Position numbers and translations under genes: made by a program. Positions 35,735-47,314 of a stretch of DNA of 64,000 nucleotides are shown here, piece by piece (positions within the stretch are counted from its first letter, which is position 1; each line of letters starts with the position of its first letter). The stretch lies in assembly GCA_016709385.1 (NCBI GenBank), contig JADJMW010000001.1:372001-436000 (forward strand), read 5' to 3'. The notes beneath the pieces were generated by a model. The model ran no database searches and was not told where the DNA came from. It was given only the letters and a program-made list of their open reading frames with translations. Source of the stretch: Candidatus Rubrivivax defluviihabitans (lineage in GTDB: Bacteria; Pseudomonadota; Gammaproteobacteria; Burkholderiales; Burkholderiaceae_C).

Positions 35735-37006
35735 ATGGCCGAAAAGAAGGGCGCCTCCGGCGAGAAGGTTCTCTACTGCAGCTTCTGCGGCAAGAGCCAG
35801 CACGAGGTCAAGAAGCTCATCGCCGGGCCGTCGGTGTTCATCTGCGACGAGTGCATCGAGCTGTGCAACGACATCATTCGCGACGAGGTGCCGGCCGAGG
35901 GGTCGGCCGCCAAGGGCGGCAAGTCCGACCTGCCGACGCCAGCCGAGATCAAGTCCAGCCTGGACCAGTACGTCATCGGCCAGGAGCCGGCCAAGCGCAC
36001 GCTCAGCGTGGCCGTCTACAACCACTACAAGCGCCTCAAGCACATGGGCGCGGCCAACGCCAAGGACGAGGTCGAACTGACCAAGAGCAACATCCTGCTC
36101 ATCGGCCCCACGGGCAGCGGCAAGACGCTGCTGGCGCAGACGCTGGCGCGGCTGCTCAACGTGCCCTTCGTCATCGCCGACGCCACCACGCTCACCGAAG
36201 CCGGTTACGTGGGCGAGGACGTCGAGAACATCATCCAGAAGCTGCTGCAGAACTGCAACTACGACGTCGAGCGCGCGCAGCGCGGCATCGTCTATATCGA
36301 CGAGATCGACAAGATCAGCCGCAAGGCCGACAACCCCAGCATCACGCGCGACGTCTCGGGTGAAGGCGTGCAGCAGGCGCTGCTCAAGCTGGTGGAAGGC
36401 ACGATGGCCAGCGTGCCGCCGCAGGGCGGGCGCAAGCACCCGAACCAGGACTTCCTGCAGATCGACACCACCAACATCCTGTTCATCTGCGGTGGCGCCT
36501 TCGACGGGCTGGAAAAAGTCATCCAGAACCGCACCGAACGCTCGGGCATCGGATTCGCCGCCACCGTGCACAGCAAGACCGAGAAGAAGGCCGCCGAGGT
36601 CTTCCGTTCGGTGGAGCCGGAAGATCTGATCAAGTTCGGCCTCATCCCGGAACTGGTGGGCCGCCTGCCGGTGGTGGCCACGCTCGGTGAACTCACCATC
36701 GACGCCATGGTGCAAATCCTCACCGAGCCGCGCAACGCCCTCGTCAAGCAGTACCAGAAGCTGTTCTCGATGGACGGTGTCGAACTCGAGGTGCGGCCGT
36801 CGGCGCTGACGGCCATCGCGCGCAAGGCGTTGGCGCGCAAGACCGGCGCACGTGGCCTGCGCTCGATCATGGAGCAGGCCCTGATCGACACCATGTTCGA
36901 CCTGCCCACCTTCGACGGCGTGGCCAAGGTGGTGATCGACGAGCACATCATCGAAGACGGCGCCAAGCCGCTGCTCGTCTACCGCGAGAAAAAGGCCTCG
37001 GCCTGA
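35735..37006 (+). CDS. clpX: ATP-dependent Clp protease ATP-binding subunit ClpX
   Basis: AAA+ unfoldase that feeds ClpP. The 423-aa protein starts with the C4 zinc-binding domain (CSFCGKS ... CDECIELC), then Walker A GPTGSGKTLLAQTLA, Walker B GIVYIDEIDKISR, the pore loop GYVGEDVENI and the IGF-type ClpP-docking loop as SGIGFAATVHS. It lies 122 nt after clpP. Confidence 0.98.
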   Translation: MAEKKGASGEKVLYCSFCGKSQHEVKKLIAGPSVFICDECIELCNDIIRDEVPAEGSAAKGGKSDLPTPAEIKSSLDQYVIGQEPAKRTLSVAVYNHYKRLKHMGAANAKDEVELTKSNILLIGPTGSGKTLLAQTLARLLNVPFVIADATTLTEAGYVGEDVENIIQKLLQNCNYDVERAQRGIVYIDEIDKISRKADNPSITRDVSGEGVQQALLKLVEGTMASVPPQGGRKHPNQDFLQIDTTNILFICGGAFDGLEKVIQNRTERSGIGFAATVHSKTEKKAAEVFRSVEPEDLIKFGLIPELVGRLPVVATLGELTIDAMVQILTEPRNALVKQYQKLFSMDGVELEVRPSALTAIARKALARKTGARGLRSIMEQALIDTMFDLPTFDGVAKVVIDEHIIEDGAKPLLVYREKKASA

Positions 37007-37053
37007 TCGGACCACGGCGCGGCCCATTGCCTGGTCCGCCGCCCGGCGCGCCG

Positions 37054-37081
37054 CTTGCATTTTCCTGCTCGGTCCCCACTT
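37054..37081 (+). promoter_or_regulatory. Probable sigma-32 (heat-shock) promoter of lon
   Basis: CTTGCA (37054-37059), a 14-nt spacer and CCCCACTT (37074-37081) resemble the RpoH consensus CTTGAA ... CCCCATnT. It lies 27 nt before the lon ATG, in the clpX-lon gap, matching the known heat-shock control of lon. Confidence 0.6.
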
Positions 37082-37107
37082 GGGCCTGAGAAAGAGAGGT
37101 CTTCACA

Positions 37108-39540
<2,433 letters not shown>

Positions 39541-39592
39541 GCTGCGCCGCACGCCCGGTGCGCCATGTGAGTACCGGCGGCGGCCGTTCCGT

Positions 39593-39622
39593 TTGCAGGC
39601 AGCGAAAAAGTCGTCATATAAT
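39593..39622 (+). promoter_or_regulatory. Sigma-70 promoter of tRNA-Gly
   Basis: TTGCAG (-35, 39593-39598) and a perfect TATAAT (-10, 39617-39622) with 18-nt spacing lie 38 nt before the tRNA-Gly. Confidence 0.75.
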
Positions 39623-39660
39623 GCGAGGCTCGGCAAGCTGAAAGGTAGAGCCGATGCGAC

Positions 39661-39736
<76 letters not shown>

Positions 39737-39749
39737 GATCATCAAGAAC

Positions 39750-39780
39750 AAGGGAAGCCTCGGCTTCCCTTTGTTTTGTT
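39750..39780 (+). terminator. Terminator after tRNA-Gly
   Basis: A 10-bp stem AAGGGAAGCC/GGCTTCCCTT with only TC as loop is followed by TGTTTTGTT. It separates tRNA-Gly from tRNA-Cys. Confidence 0.75.
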
Positions 39781-39794
39781 AGGATGGATTCCAA

Positions 39795-39868
39795 GGCGCG
39801 ATAGCAAAGCGGTTATGCAACGGATTGCAAATCCGTCTAGCCCGGTTCGACTCCGGGTCGCGCCTCCA
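39795..39868 (+). tRNA. tRNA-Cys (anticodon GCA)
   Basis: A 74-nt cloverleaf: acceptor GGCGCGA/TCGCGCC, anticodon stem ACGGA/TCCGT around TTGCAAA (GCA), GGTTCGACTCC T-arm, encoded CCA. Confidence 0.97.
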
Positions 39869-39893
39869 GCACCTGCACCACCGCGTCGTTGCC

Positions 39894-39918
39894 AGGGCTC
39901 CCACCGTGGAGCCCTTCT
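39894..39918 (+). terminator. Terminator after tRNA-Cys
   Basis: AGGGCTCC/GGAGCCCT (8 bp, 6-nt loop) is followed by TCT. A -10-like CATAAT follows at about 39936, ahead of tRNA-Leu, suggesting that each tRNA here is a separate unit. Confidence 0.6.
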
Positions 39919-39950
39919 CGCATCTGCGCCGCGCCCATAATGCGCCGCGC

Positions 39951-40039
39951 GCCCGGATGGCGAAAGAGGCAGACGCAGCGGACTTAAAATCCGCGGCCCG
40001 TCACAGGGCATACGGGTTCGATCCCCGTTCCGGGCACCA
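39951..40039 (+). tRNA. tRNA-Leu (anticodon TAA)
   Basis: An 89-nt class II tRNA: acceptor GCCCGGA/TCCGGGC, anticodon stem GCGGA/TCCGC around CTTAAAA (TAA), long variable arm (GCCCGTCACAGGGC), GGTTCGATCCC T-arm, encoded CCA. Confidence 0.97.
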
Positions 40040-40090
40040 CTTCCGACGCCCACCTCGGGCCGCCCTGGCCCACCCCGCGAGGACGCCCGC

Positions 40091-41389
40091 ATGACGAAGA
40101 TCGCCCCCGATGCGCTGAATCCGGGTGTCAAGAAGCGCGAGGTGTTCGGCTGGGCGATGTACGACTTCGCCAACTCGGGCTACACCACGGTCGTCATCAC
40201 GGCCGTCTTCAACGCGTATTTCGTGGGCGTGGTGGCCGGCGGCGCGGCCTGGGGCACGCTGGCCTGGACGCTGGCGCTGGGCCTGTCCAACCTGGTGGTC
40301 ATGTTCACGATGCCGGCGCTGGGCGCCTATGCCGACCTGCGCGCGGCCAAGAAGCGGCTGCTGCTGTTTACCACCGCCGGCTGCGTGGCGGCCACCGCCT
40401 GGCTGGCCGACGTGGGGCCGGGCGACCTGGTGCTGGCAGTGACTGCGATCGTGCTGTCCAACGTCTGCTACGCCTATGGCGAGTCGCTGATCGCGGCCTT
40501 CCTGCCCGAACTGGCGCGGCGCGAGGCCATCGGCCGCGTCTCGGGCTGGGGCTGGAGCTTCGGCTATTTCGGCGGCATGCTCACGCTCGGCCTGAGCCTG
40601 GGCTACGTGATCTGGGCGCAAGGGCAGGGCATGACGGCGCAGCAGTTCGTGCCGGTGACGATGCTCATCACCGCCGCCGTCTACGGCCTGGCCGCGCTGG
40701 CCACCTTCGCGCTGCTGAAGGAACGCGCCGTGCCGCAGCCCGGCGTGGCGCGCGCCGGCCTGGCCGAATCGCTGCTGCGCCTGGCCCGCACCTGGCATGA
40801 GGCGCGCCGTTACCAGGACTTCAGCTGGCTGCTGGTGTGCGCGGTGTTCTACCAGGCCGGCATCGCCGTGGTCATCGCGCTGGCGGCCGTCTACGCCGAG
40901 CAGGTGCTGGGTTTCAAGCAGACCCAGACCATGATGCTGATCTTCCTCGTCAATATCGCCGCCGCGCTGGGGGCGTTTGCCTTCGGCTACCTGGAAGACC
41001 GCGTCGGTCATCGCACGGCGCTCTCGGCCACGCTCTGGGGCTGGGTCGTGATGACGCTGCTGGCGGTGGCGGCCACCACGCCGGCCGTGTTCTGGGTGGC
41101 GGCTGTGCTGGCCGGCCTGTGCATGGGCAGCAGCCAGTCGGCCGGCCGCGCGATGGCCGGACTCTTCGCGCCGGCGCACCGCCTGGCCGAGTTCTACGGG
41201 CTGTGGACCTTCGCGGTGCGCCTGTCGGCCATCGTCGGCCCCATCACCTACGGGCTGGTGACGTTGGCCACCGGCGGCAACCACCGCATCGCGATCCTGT
41301 CCACGGGGGTGTTCTTCCTGGCCGGTATCGTGGTTCTGCGGCGGGTCGACGTGGCACGCGGCAGCGCCGCAGCCCAGGCTGGCGACTGA
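40091..41389 (+). CDS. MFS transporter (UMF1/Atg22-like family)
   Basis: A 432-aa multi-pass membrane protein with about 12 hydrophobic segments. The start VFGWAMYDFANSGYTTVVIT and the GYADL-like TMPALGAYADLRAAKKRLL identify the UMF1/Atg22-like branch of the major facilitator superfamily. The substrate is unknown; amino-acid or small-metabolite efflux is known for eukaryotic relatives. Its stop codon lies inside the large palindrome before etfB. Confidence 0.88.
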   Translation: MTKIAPDALNPGVKKREVFGWAMYDFANSGYTTVVITAVFNAYFVGVVAGGAAWGTLAWTLALGLSNLVVMFTMPALGAYADLRAAKKRLLLFTTAGCVAATAWLADVGPGDLVLAVTAIVLSNVCYAYGESLIAAFLPELARREAIGRVSGWGWSFGYFGGMLTLGLSLGYVIWAQGQGMTAQQFVPVTMLITAAVYGLAALATFALLKERAVPQPGVARAGLAESLLRLARTWHEARRYQDFSWLLVCAVFYQAGIAVVIALAAVYAEQVLGFKQTQTMMLIFLVNIAAALGAFAFGYLEDRVGHRTALSATLWGWVVMTLLAVAATTPAVFWVAAVLAGLCMGSSQSAGRAMAGLFAPAHRLAEFYGLWTFAVRLSAIVGPITYGLVTLATGGNHRIAILSTGVFFLAGIVVLRRVDVARGSAAAQAGD

Positions 41390-41413
41390 AAATAGTACGA
41401 TCGTACTATTTTC
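41388..41413. promoter_or_regulatory. 26-bp perfect palindrome upstream of etfB
   Basis: Half-site GAAAATAGTACGA is followed directly by its exact reverse complement. It starts inside the stop codon of the MFS gene and lies 87 nt before etfB. The ATAGTACG/CGTACTAT core looks like a TetR-family operator. The A-tract/T-tract ends would also allow a bidirectional terminator, but the stem is AT-rich and loopless, unlike the other terminators here. Confidence 0.75.
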
Positions 41414-41499
41414 TGTCCCTCCAAGGCGATTCGAGAGGGTTCGACGCCTAGAATCGACCGCAGTCAACGATCGTCATCTCAAGTCCAGGAGCGTCATTC

Positions 41500-42249
41500 A
41501 TGAAGGTGCTGGTTCCCGTGAAGCGGGTGGTCGACTACAACGTCAAGGTGCGCGTCAAGAGCGACGGCAGCGGTGTGGACATCGCCAACGTCAAGATGAG
41601 CATGAACCCCTTCGACGAGATCGCCATCGAAGAGGCGGTGCGTCTGAAGGAGAAGGGCGTCGCCACCGAGATCGTGGCCGTGTCCTGCGGCGTCGCGCAA
41701 TGCCAGGAGACGCTGCGCACGGCGATGGCCATCGGTGCCGACCGCGCCATCCTGGTCGAATGCGCCGACGAGCTACAGCCGCTGGCGGTGGCCAAGCTGC
41801 TCAAGGCGCTGGTCGACAAGGAGCAGCCGGGCCTGGTGATCGTCGGCAAGCAGGCCATCGACGACGACTGCAACCAGACCGGCCAGATGCTGGCGGCGCT
41901 GGGCGGCATGGCACAGGGCACCTTCGCGTCGAAGGTCGAGATCGCCGACGGGCAAGCGACCGTCACGCGCGAGGTCGACGGCGGGGTCGAGAGGATCAGG
42001 TTCAAGCTGCCGGCCGTCGTCACCACCGACCTGCGGCTGAACGAGCCGCGCTACGTGACGCTGCCCAACATCATGAAGGCCAAGAAGAAGCCGCTGGAGG
42101 TGGTCAAGCCCGCCGACCTGGGCGTGGACGTGACGCCGCGCATCAAGACGCTGAAGGTCAGCGAGCCGCCCAAGCGCGGCGCCGGCGTCAAGGTGCCCGA
42201 TGTGGCCACGCTGGTGGCCAAGCTCAAGAACGAAGCCAAGGTGATCTGA
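41500..42249 (+). CDS. etfB: Electron transfer flavoprotein beta subunit
   Basis: With EtfA it carries electrons from acyl-CoA dehydrogenases to ETF:quinone oxidoreductase. The 249-aa protein has MKVLVPVKRVVDYNVKVRVK, MNPFDEIAIEEAVRLKEKG, the AMP-binding GKQAIDDDCNQTGQMLAAL and LPNIMKAKKKPLE, which contains the dehydrogenase-recognition region. etfA follows 2 nt later. Confidence 0.98.
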   Translation: MKVLVPVKRVVDYNVKVRVKSDGSGVDIANVKMSMNPFDEIAIEEAVRLKEKGVATEIVAVSCGVAQCQETLRTAMAIGADRAILVECADELQPLAVAKLLKALVDKEQPGLVIVGKQAIDDDCNQTGQMLAALGGMAQGTFASKVEIADGQATVTREVDGGVERIRFKLPAVVTTDLRLNEPRYVTLPNIMKAKKKPLEVVKPADLGVDVTPRIKTLKVSEPPKRGAGVKVPDVATLVAKLKNEAKVI

Positions 42250-42251
42250 CC

Positions 42252-43184
42252 ATGCCCGCACTCGTCATTGCAGAACACGACCACGGCACCCTCAAGGGCG
42301 CCACCCTCAACACCATCACCGCGGCCCTGCAGTGCGGCGGCGAGGTCCACGTGCTGGTCGCCGGCGCCAATGCCGCCGGTGCCGCCCAGGCCGCCGCGCA
42401 GGTGGCCGGCGTGGCCAAGGTGCTGCTGGCCGACGCGCCCGAGCTGGCCGAGCAGCTGGGCGAGAACGTCGCGGCGCAGGTCCTGGCCGTCGCGCGCAAC
42501 TACACCCACCTGCTGTTCCCGGCCACCGCGCACGGCAAGAACGTGGCCCCGCGCGTGGCGGCGCTGCTCGACGTGGCGCAGATCAGCGACGCCATGAAGG
42601 TCGTCTCACCCGACACCTTCGAGCGCCCCATCTATGCCGGCAACGCCATCGCCACGGTGCAGAGCCTGGACGCCATCAAGGTGATCACCGTGCGCACCAC
42701 CGGCTTCGACGCCGCTGCGGCCAGCGGCGGCAGCGGCGTGGTGGAGAAGCTGGCGGCGGTGGCCGACAGCGGCCTGTCGGTCTTCCTCGGCAGCGAGATC
42801 GCCAAGCTCGACCGGCCCGAACTCACCGCGGCCAAGATCATCGTCAGCGGTGGCCGCGCCTTGGGCTCCAACGAGAAGTTCAACGAAGTGCTGATGCCGC
42901 TGGCCGACAAGCTGGGCGCCGCTTTGGGCGCCAGCCGCGCCGCGGTGGATGCCGGTTATGCGCCCAACGACTGGCAGGTGGGGCAGACCGGCAAGATCGT
43001 GGCGCCGCAACTGTATTTCGCAGTGGGCATCAGCGGCGCCATCCAGCACCTGGCGGGCATGAAGGACAGCAAGGTCATCGTGGCCATCAACAAGGACCCC
43101 GAGGCGCCCATCTTCAGCGTCGCCGACTATGGGTTGGAGGCCGACCTGTTCACGGCGGTACCCGAACTCACCGCCAGCCTCTGA
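42252..43184 (+). CDS. etfA: Electron transfer flavoprotein alpha subunit
   Basis: FAD-binding partner of EtfB. The 310-aa protein begins MPALVIAEHDHGTLKGATLN and has the C-terminal FAD site: IIVSGGRALGSNEKFNEVLM, AAVDAGYAPNDWQVGQTGK, LYFAVGISGAIQHLAGM and INKDPEAPIFSVADYGLEAD. The start is fixed by family homology; the frame is open upstream through etfB. Confidence 0.98.
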   Translation: MPALVIAEHDHGTLKGATLNTITAALQCGGEVHVLVAGANAAGAAQAAAQVAGVAKVLLADAPELAEQLGENVAAQVLAVARNYTHLLFPATAHGKNVAPRVAALLDVAQISDAMKVVSPDTFERPIYAGNAIATVQSLDAIKVITVRTTGFDAAAASGGSGVVEKLAAVADSGLSVFLGSEIAKLDRPELTAAKIIVSGGRALGSNEKFNEVLMPLADKLGAALGASRAAVDAGYAPNDWQVGQTGKIVAPQLYFAVGISGAIQHLAGMKDSKVIVAINKDPEAPIFSVADYGLEADLFTAVPELTASL

Positions 43185-43201
43185 TGCCGGCTTGACCCAC
43201 G

Positions 43202-43226
43202 AGGGCGCCATCGCGGCGCCCTTGTC
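43202..43226 (+). terminator. Hairpin between etfA and acyl-CoA dehydrogenase
   Basis: AGGGCGCC/GGCGCCCT (8 bp, 5-nt loop) followed by TGTC, 18 nt after etfA. The short tail suggests partial termination that would make ETF more abundant than the dehydrogenase. Confidence 0.5.
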
Positions 43227-43243
43227 ACATGAGGAGACAAGAG

Positions 43244-45034
43244 ATGAGCTACCGCGCCCCCGTCAAGGACATGCTGTTCGTGATGAAGGAACTGGCCGGC
43301 ATCGACGCCGTCGCGCAGTTGCCTGGCTACGAAGATGCCGGCGTCGACACCGCCGCGGCCGTGCTGGAGGAATGCGCCAAGTTCAATGAAGGCGTGGTGG
43401 CGCCGCTGAACTGGGACAGCGACAAGAACCCGTCGTCGTTCCAGAACGGCCAGGTGCGCACCGCGGCCGGCTTCAAGGAAGCCTTCCGCCAGTTTGCCGA
43501 TGGCGGCTGGCAGGGCCTGCAGCACCCGGCCGATTTCGGCGGCCAGGGGCTGCCCAAGCTGATCCACGCCGCCTGCAGCGAGATGGTCAACAGCGCTTCC
43601 TTGAGCTTTGCGCTGTGCCCGCTGCTCACCGACGGCGCCATCGAGGCGCTGCTCACCGCGGGCACGCCCGAGCAGCAGGCCGCGTACATCCCGAAGATGA
43701 TCGAAGGCGCCTGGACGGGGTCGATGAACCTCACCGAGCCTCAGGCCGGTTCCGACCTGTCGGTGGTGCGCACGCGCGCCGAGCCGCAGCCCGACGGCAG
43801 CTACAAGCTCTTCGGCACCAAGATCTACATCACCTACGGCGAACACGACCTGGCAGAGAATATCGTCCACCTCGCGCTCGCGCGCGTGGTCGGTGCACCC
43901 GAGGGCGTGAAGGGCATCTCGCTGTTCATCTGCCCGAAGTTCCTCGTCAACGCCGACGGCAGTCTGGGCGCGCGCAACGACGTGCACTGCGTGAGCATCG
44001 AGCACAAGCTCGGCATCAAGGCCAGTCCCACGGCCGTCTTGCAGTACGGCGACCACGGCGGCGCGGTGGCCTACCTCGTCGGGCAGGAAAACCGCGGCCT
44101 GGAATACATGTTCATCATGATGAACGCGGCGCGTTTCGGCGTCGGCGTGCAGGGCATCGCGCTGGCCGAACGTGCCTACCAGAAGGCGGTGGCCTATGCG
44201 CGCGACCGGGTGCAGGGCCGGCCGGTCGACGGTTCGTTGAAGGCGCCCGGCGCCATCATCCACCACCCCGACGTGCGGCGCATGCTGATGACCATGCGCG
44301 CCCACACCGAGGGCTGCCGGGCCATGGCGCTGGTGGCTGCGGCGGCGTACGACGCCGCCCATGCCCACCCCGATGCCGAGGTGCGCAGGCAGAACCAGGC
44401 CTTCTACGAATTCATGGTGCCGCTGATCAAGGGCCTGAGCACGGAGATGAGCCTGGACGTGGCCAGCCTGGGCGTACAGGTGCACGGCGGCATGGGTTAC
44501 ATCGAGGAGACCGGCGCCGCGCAATACCTGCGCGACGCCAAGATCCTGACCATCTACGAAGGCACCACCGCCATCCAGGCCAACGACCTGGTGGGCCGCA
44601 AGACCGCGCGCGACGGCGGCGCGGTGGCGCGTGCCATCGCCGGCCAGATCGAAGCCACCGAAGGCCAATTGCGCGCACGCGACAGCGCCGCCGGCCGTGC
44701 CGTGGCGGCGCGCCTGGCCACCGCGCGACGAGCTTTCCTCGATGCGGTGGATTTCGTCGCCGGCCAGACCCAGGCCAGCCCCAACGCCGTCTTCGCCGGC
44801 AGCGTGCCCTACCTGATGCTGGCCGGCACGGTGGTCGCCGGCTGGCAGATGGCGCGCGCGCTGATGGTGGCCGAAGACCGCCTGGCCGAAGGCACCGACA
44901 CCGCCTTCATGCAGGCGAAAATCGCCACCGCACGCTTCTACGCCGACCATATCCTCAACAAGGCGAGCGGCCTGCGCGACAGCATCGTCGAAGGCGCGGA
45001 CTCCGTCACCGCCATGCCCCTGGAGTCTTTCTGA
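43244..45034 (+). CDS. Acyl-CoA dehydrogenase
   Basis: FAD enzyme that oxidises acyl-CoA to enoyl-CoA and passes electrons to EtfAB. The 596-aa protein has the N-terminal helical domain, MNLTEPQAGSDLSVVRTRAE (flavin-binding), GIKASPTAVLQYGDHGGAVA, the LGVQVHGGMGYIEETGAAQY-type motif, KILTIYEGTTAIQANDLVGR and an extra C-terminal helical domain of the long (~600 aa) DmdC/FadE5-like branch. Chain-length preference is not evident. GGAG lies 9 nt before the ATG. It overlaps the next gene by TGATG. Confidence 0.94.
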   Translation: MSYRAPVKDMLFVMKELAGIDAVAQLPGYEDAGVDTAAAVLEECAKFNEGVVAPLNWDSDKNPSSFQNGQVRTAAGFKEAFRQFADGGWQGLQHPADFGGQGLPKLIHAACSEMVNSASLSFALCPLLTDGAIEALLTAGTPEQQAAYIPKMIEGAWTGSMNLTEPQAGSDLSVVRTRAEPQPDGSYKLFGTKIYITYGEHDLAENIVHLALARVVGAPEGVKGISLFICPKFLVNADGSLGARNDVHCVSIEHKLGIKASPTAVLQYGDHGGAVAYLVGQENRGLEYMFIMMNAARFGVGVQGIALAERAYQKAVAYARDRVQGRPVDGSLKAPGAIIHHPDVRRMLMTMRAHTEGCRAMALVAAAAYDAAHAHPDAEVRRQNQAFYEFMVPLIKGLSTEMSLDVASLGVQVHGGMGYIEETGAAQYLRDAKILTIYEGTTAIQANDLVGRKTARDGGAVARAIAGQIEATEGQLRARDSAAGRAVAARLATARRAFLDAVDFVAGQTQASPNAVFAGSVPYLMLAGTVVAGWQMARALMVAEDRLAEGTDTAFMQAKIATARFYADHILNKASGLRDSIVEGADSVTAMPLESF

Positions 45035-46023
45035 TGGCCCTGCCCGCCGCGCTCAAGAGGGTGCCGCTGCCGATCATCGGCGCGCCGCTTTTCATCATCA
45101 GCAACCCCAAGCTCGTCATCGCGCAGTGCCAGGCCGGCATCGTCGGTTCGATGCCGGCGCTCAATGCGCGACCGGCCTCGCAGCTCGACGAATGGCTGGC
45201 CGAGATCACCGAGACGCTGGCGGCCTGGGACCGCGACCACCCCGACAGCCCGGCGGCACCCTTCGCCGTGAACCAGATCGTGCACAAGAGCAACGACAGG
45301 CTCGACCACGACATGGCCGTGTGCGCCAAGTACAAGGTGCCCATCGTCATCACCTCGCTGGGTGCGCGCAGCGACGTCTTCCAGGCCGTGCAGGGCTGGG
45401 GCGGCGTGGTGCTGCACGACATCATCAACAACGGCTTCGCGCACAAGGCCATCGACAAGGGTGCCGACGGCCTCATCGCCGTGGCCGCCGGTGCCGGCGG
45501 CCATGCCGGCGTGAAGAGTCCGTTTGCGCTGGTGCAGGAGATCCGCGAGTGGTTCAGCGGGCCGCTGGCGCTGTCGGGCGCCATTGCCACCGGCAACGGC
45601 GTGCTGGCGGCGCTGGCCGCGGGGGCCGACTTCGCCTATATCGGTTCGGCCTTCATCGCCACCGACGAGGCGCGTGCCTCGGACGCCTACAAGCAGTGCA
45701 TCGTCGACAGCAACAGCGACGACATCGTCTACTCCAGCCTGTTCACCGGCGTGCACGGCAACTATCTCAAGCCGTCCATCCGTGCCGCCGGCCTGGACCC
45801 GGACCACCTGCCCGAGAGCGATCCAAGCAAGATGGACTTCGGCGGCGGTGAAGGTTCGAAGAAGGCCTGGAAGGACATCTGGGGCTGCGGCCAGGGCATC
45901 GGCGCGGTCAAGGCCGTGGTGCCGGTGGCCGAGCGCGTGGCGCAATTGCGCGCCGAGCTGGGAGCGGCCTACCGGCGCCTGGCCGCCATCGAATCCCTGA
46001 GGCGGCTCCACGGCCTGGGTTGA
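45034..46023 (+). CDS. Nitronate monooxygenase family protein
   Basis: FMN-dependent TIM-barrel flavoprotein (2-nitropropane dioxygenase family), 329 aa. It shows LPIIGAPLFIISNPKLVIAQ, the FMN phosphate-binding AAGAGGHAGVKSPFALVQEI, GAIATGNGVLAALAAGADFA and YIGSAFIATDEARASDAYKQ. The His in AGGHAG is the usual catalytic position. Its ATG overlaps the acyl-CoA dehydrogenase stop, so it is translationally coupled to the fatty-acid operon, a conserved pairing in Betaproteobacteria; its role there is not known. Confidence 0.93.
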   Translation: MALPAALKRVPLPIIGAPLFIISNPKLVIAQCQAGIVGSMPALNARPASQLDEWLAEITETLAAWDRDHPDSPAAPFAVNQIVHKSNDRLDHDMAVCAKYKVPIVITSLGARSDVFQAVQGWGGVVLHDIINNGFAHKAIDKGADGLIAVAAGAGGHAGVKSPFALVQEIREWFSGPLALSGAIATGNGVLAALAAGADFAYIGSAFIATDEARASDAYKQCIVDSNSDDIVYSSLFTGVHGNYLKPSIRAAGLDPDHLPESDPSKMDFGGGEGSKKAWKDIWGCGQGIGAVKAVVPVAERVAQLRAELGAAYRRLAAIESLRRLHGLG

Positions 46024-46054
46024 GGCTGCGCAACCGCCGCGGGGTGAACGGTCC

Positions 46055-47314
46055 ATGACGCTCCGTCGCCAGGCCCTCGTCAATGCGCGCCTGTTCGACA
46101 GCGCCAGCGGGACCCTGCGGCCGCACACCACCCTCGTCATCGAAGGCGGGCGCATCGCCGCCGTCACGCAGCAGGCGCTGCAGGTGGACGACGCGGAAAT
46201 CATCGACGTGGCCGGCCGCGTCGTGCTGCCCGGCCTCATCGACGCCCATGTGCACGTGACGGCGGCCTCTGCCGACCTGGTGGCGCTGGCGCTGCAGCCA
46301 CCTTCCCTGGTGGGCGCGCAGGCCAGCCACATCCTGCACGGCATGCTGCACCGCGGCTTCACCACCGTGCGCGACGCCGCCGGCGCCGACTTCGGGCTGC
46401 AGGAAGCGGTGGAGCGCCGCCTGTACGAAGGGCCGCGGTTGTTCATCTCGGGTTTCCCCATCTCGCAGACCGGTGGCCATGCCGACATGCGGCCCAAGGG
46501 CGTGGGCCGCGGGCCCGGCGGCAGCGCCATGTTCTGCAGCTGCGCCGGCCTCGGCCTCATGGGCGCCATCGCCGATGGCGTGGGCGAGGTGCGGCGCGCC
46601 GTGCGCGAGCAGATTCGCAACGGCGCCAACCAGGTCAAGATCATGGCCGGCGGCGGCATCAGCAGCCCCACCGACCCCATCGACGGCACGCAGTTCTCGC
46701 TGGAGGAATTGCGTGCCGCGGTCGAGGAAGCCGAGGCCGCGAACCTCTATGCGCTGGCGCATGCCTATTCGCCGCGCGCCGTCACGCGCGCCGTGCAGGC
46801 CGGCGTGCGCAGCATCGAGCACGGCAATCTCATCGACGAGGCCACGGCGCGCGTGATGAAGACGCACGGCACCTACCTGGTGCCCACGCTGTCGACCTAT
46901 GCCGCGCTGGCCGACGAAGGCCAGCGCCTGGGCTGGAGCGCGGCCATGATGGACAAGCTGGCCGTCGTGCAGGCCCGGGGCGTCGAGGCGGTGCGCATCG
47001 CGCGTGCCGAGGGTGTGCCGGTGGTCTTCGGCACCGACCTGCTGGGCCACATGCACGCGCGGCAGTCCGGCGAATTCGCGCTGCGCACAGGGGCCATGTC
47101 AGCGGTGGAAGCGCTGCAAAGCGCCACCCTCACCGCGGCGCGGATGATGGGCCAGGAGGCGCATATCGGCCAGCTCGTGCCGGGTGCCTGGGCCGACCTG
47201 CTGGTGGTGGACGGTGATCCGACGCGAAGCCTGGAGATGCTGGCCGATCCGGAGCAGGGCATCCGCTTGCTCATGAAGGGCGGCCGCGTCATCCGCAACG
47301 CCTTGGCAGCATGA
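46055..47314 (+). CDS. Metal-dependent amidohydrolase
   Basis: A 419-aa amidohydrolase-superfamily enzyme with the metal ligands in order: HxH in LIDAHVHVTA, carboxylated-Lys candidate in NQVKIMAGGGISSP, His in LYALAHAYS and SIEHGNLID, and Asp in VVFGTDLLGHMH. The C-terminal sandwich domain ends with LVPGAWADLLVVDGDP. It resembles imidazolonepropionase/prolidase-like dipeptidase groups; the substrate is uncertain. It lies 31 nt after the nitronate monooxygenase gene and may belong to the same operon. Confidence 0.88.
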   Translation: MTLRRQALVNARLFDSASGTLRPHTTLVIEGGRIAAVTQQALQVDDAEIIDVAGRVVLPGLIDAHVHVTAASADLVALALQPPSLVGAQASHILHGMLHRGFTTVRDAAGADFGLQEAVERRLYEGPRLFISGFPISQTGGHADMRPKGVGRGPGGSAMFCSCAGLGLMGAIADGVGEVRRAVREQIRNGANQVKIMAGGGISSPTDPIDGTQFSLEELRAAVEEAEAANLYALAHAYSPRAVTRAVQAGVRSIEHGNLIDEATARVMKTHGTYLVPTLSTYAALADEGQRLGWSAAMMDKLAVVQARGVEAVRIARAEGVPVVFGTDLLGHMHARQSGEFALRTGAMSAVEALQSATLTAARMMGQEAHIGQLVPGAWADLLVVDGDPTRSLEMLADPEQGIRLLMKGGRVIRNALAA

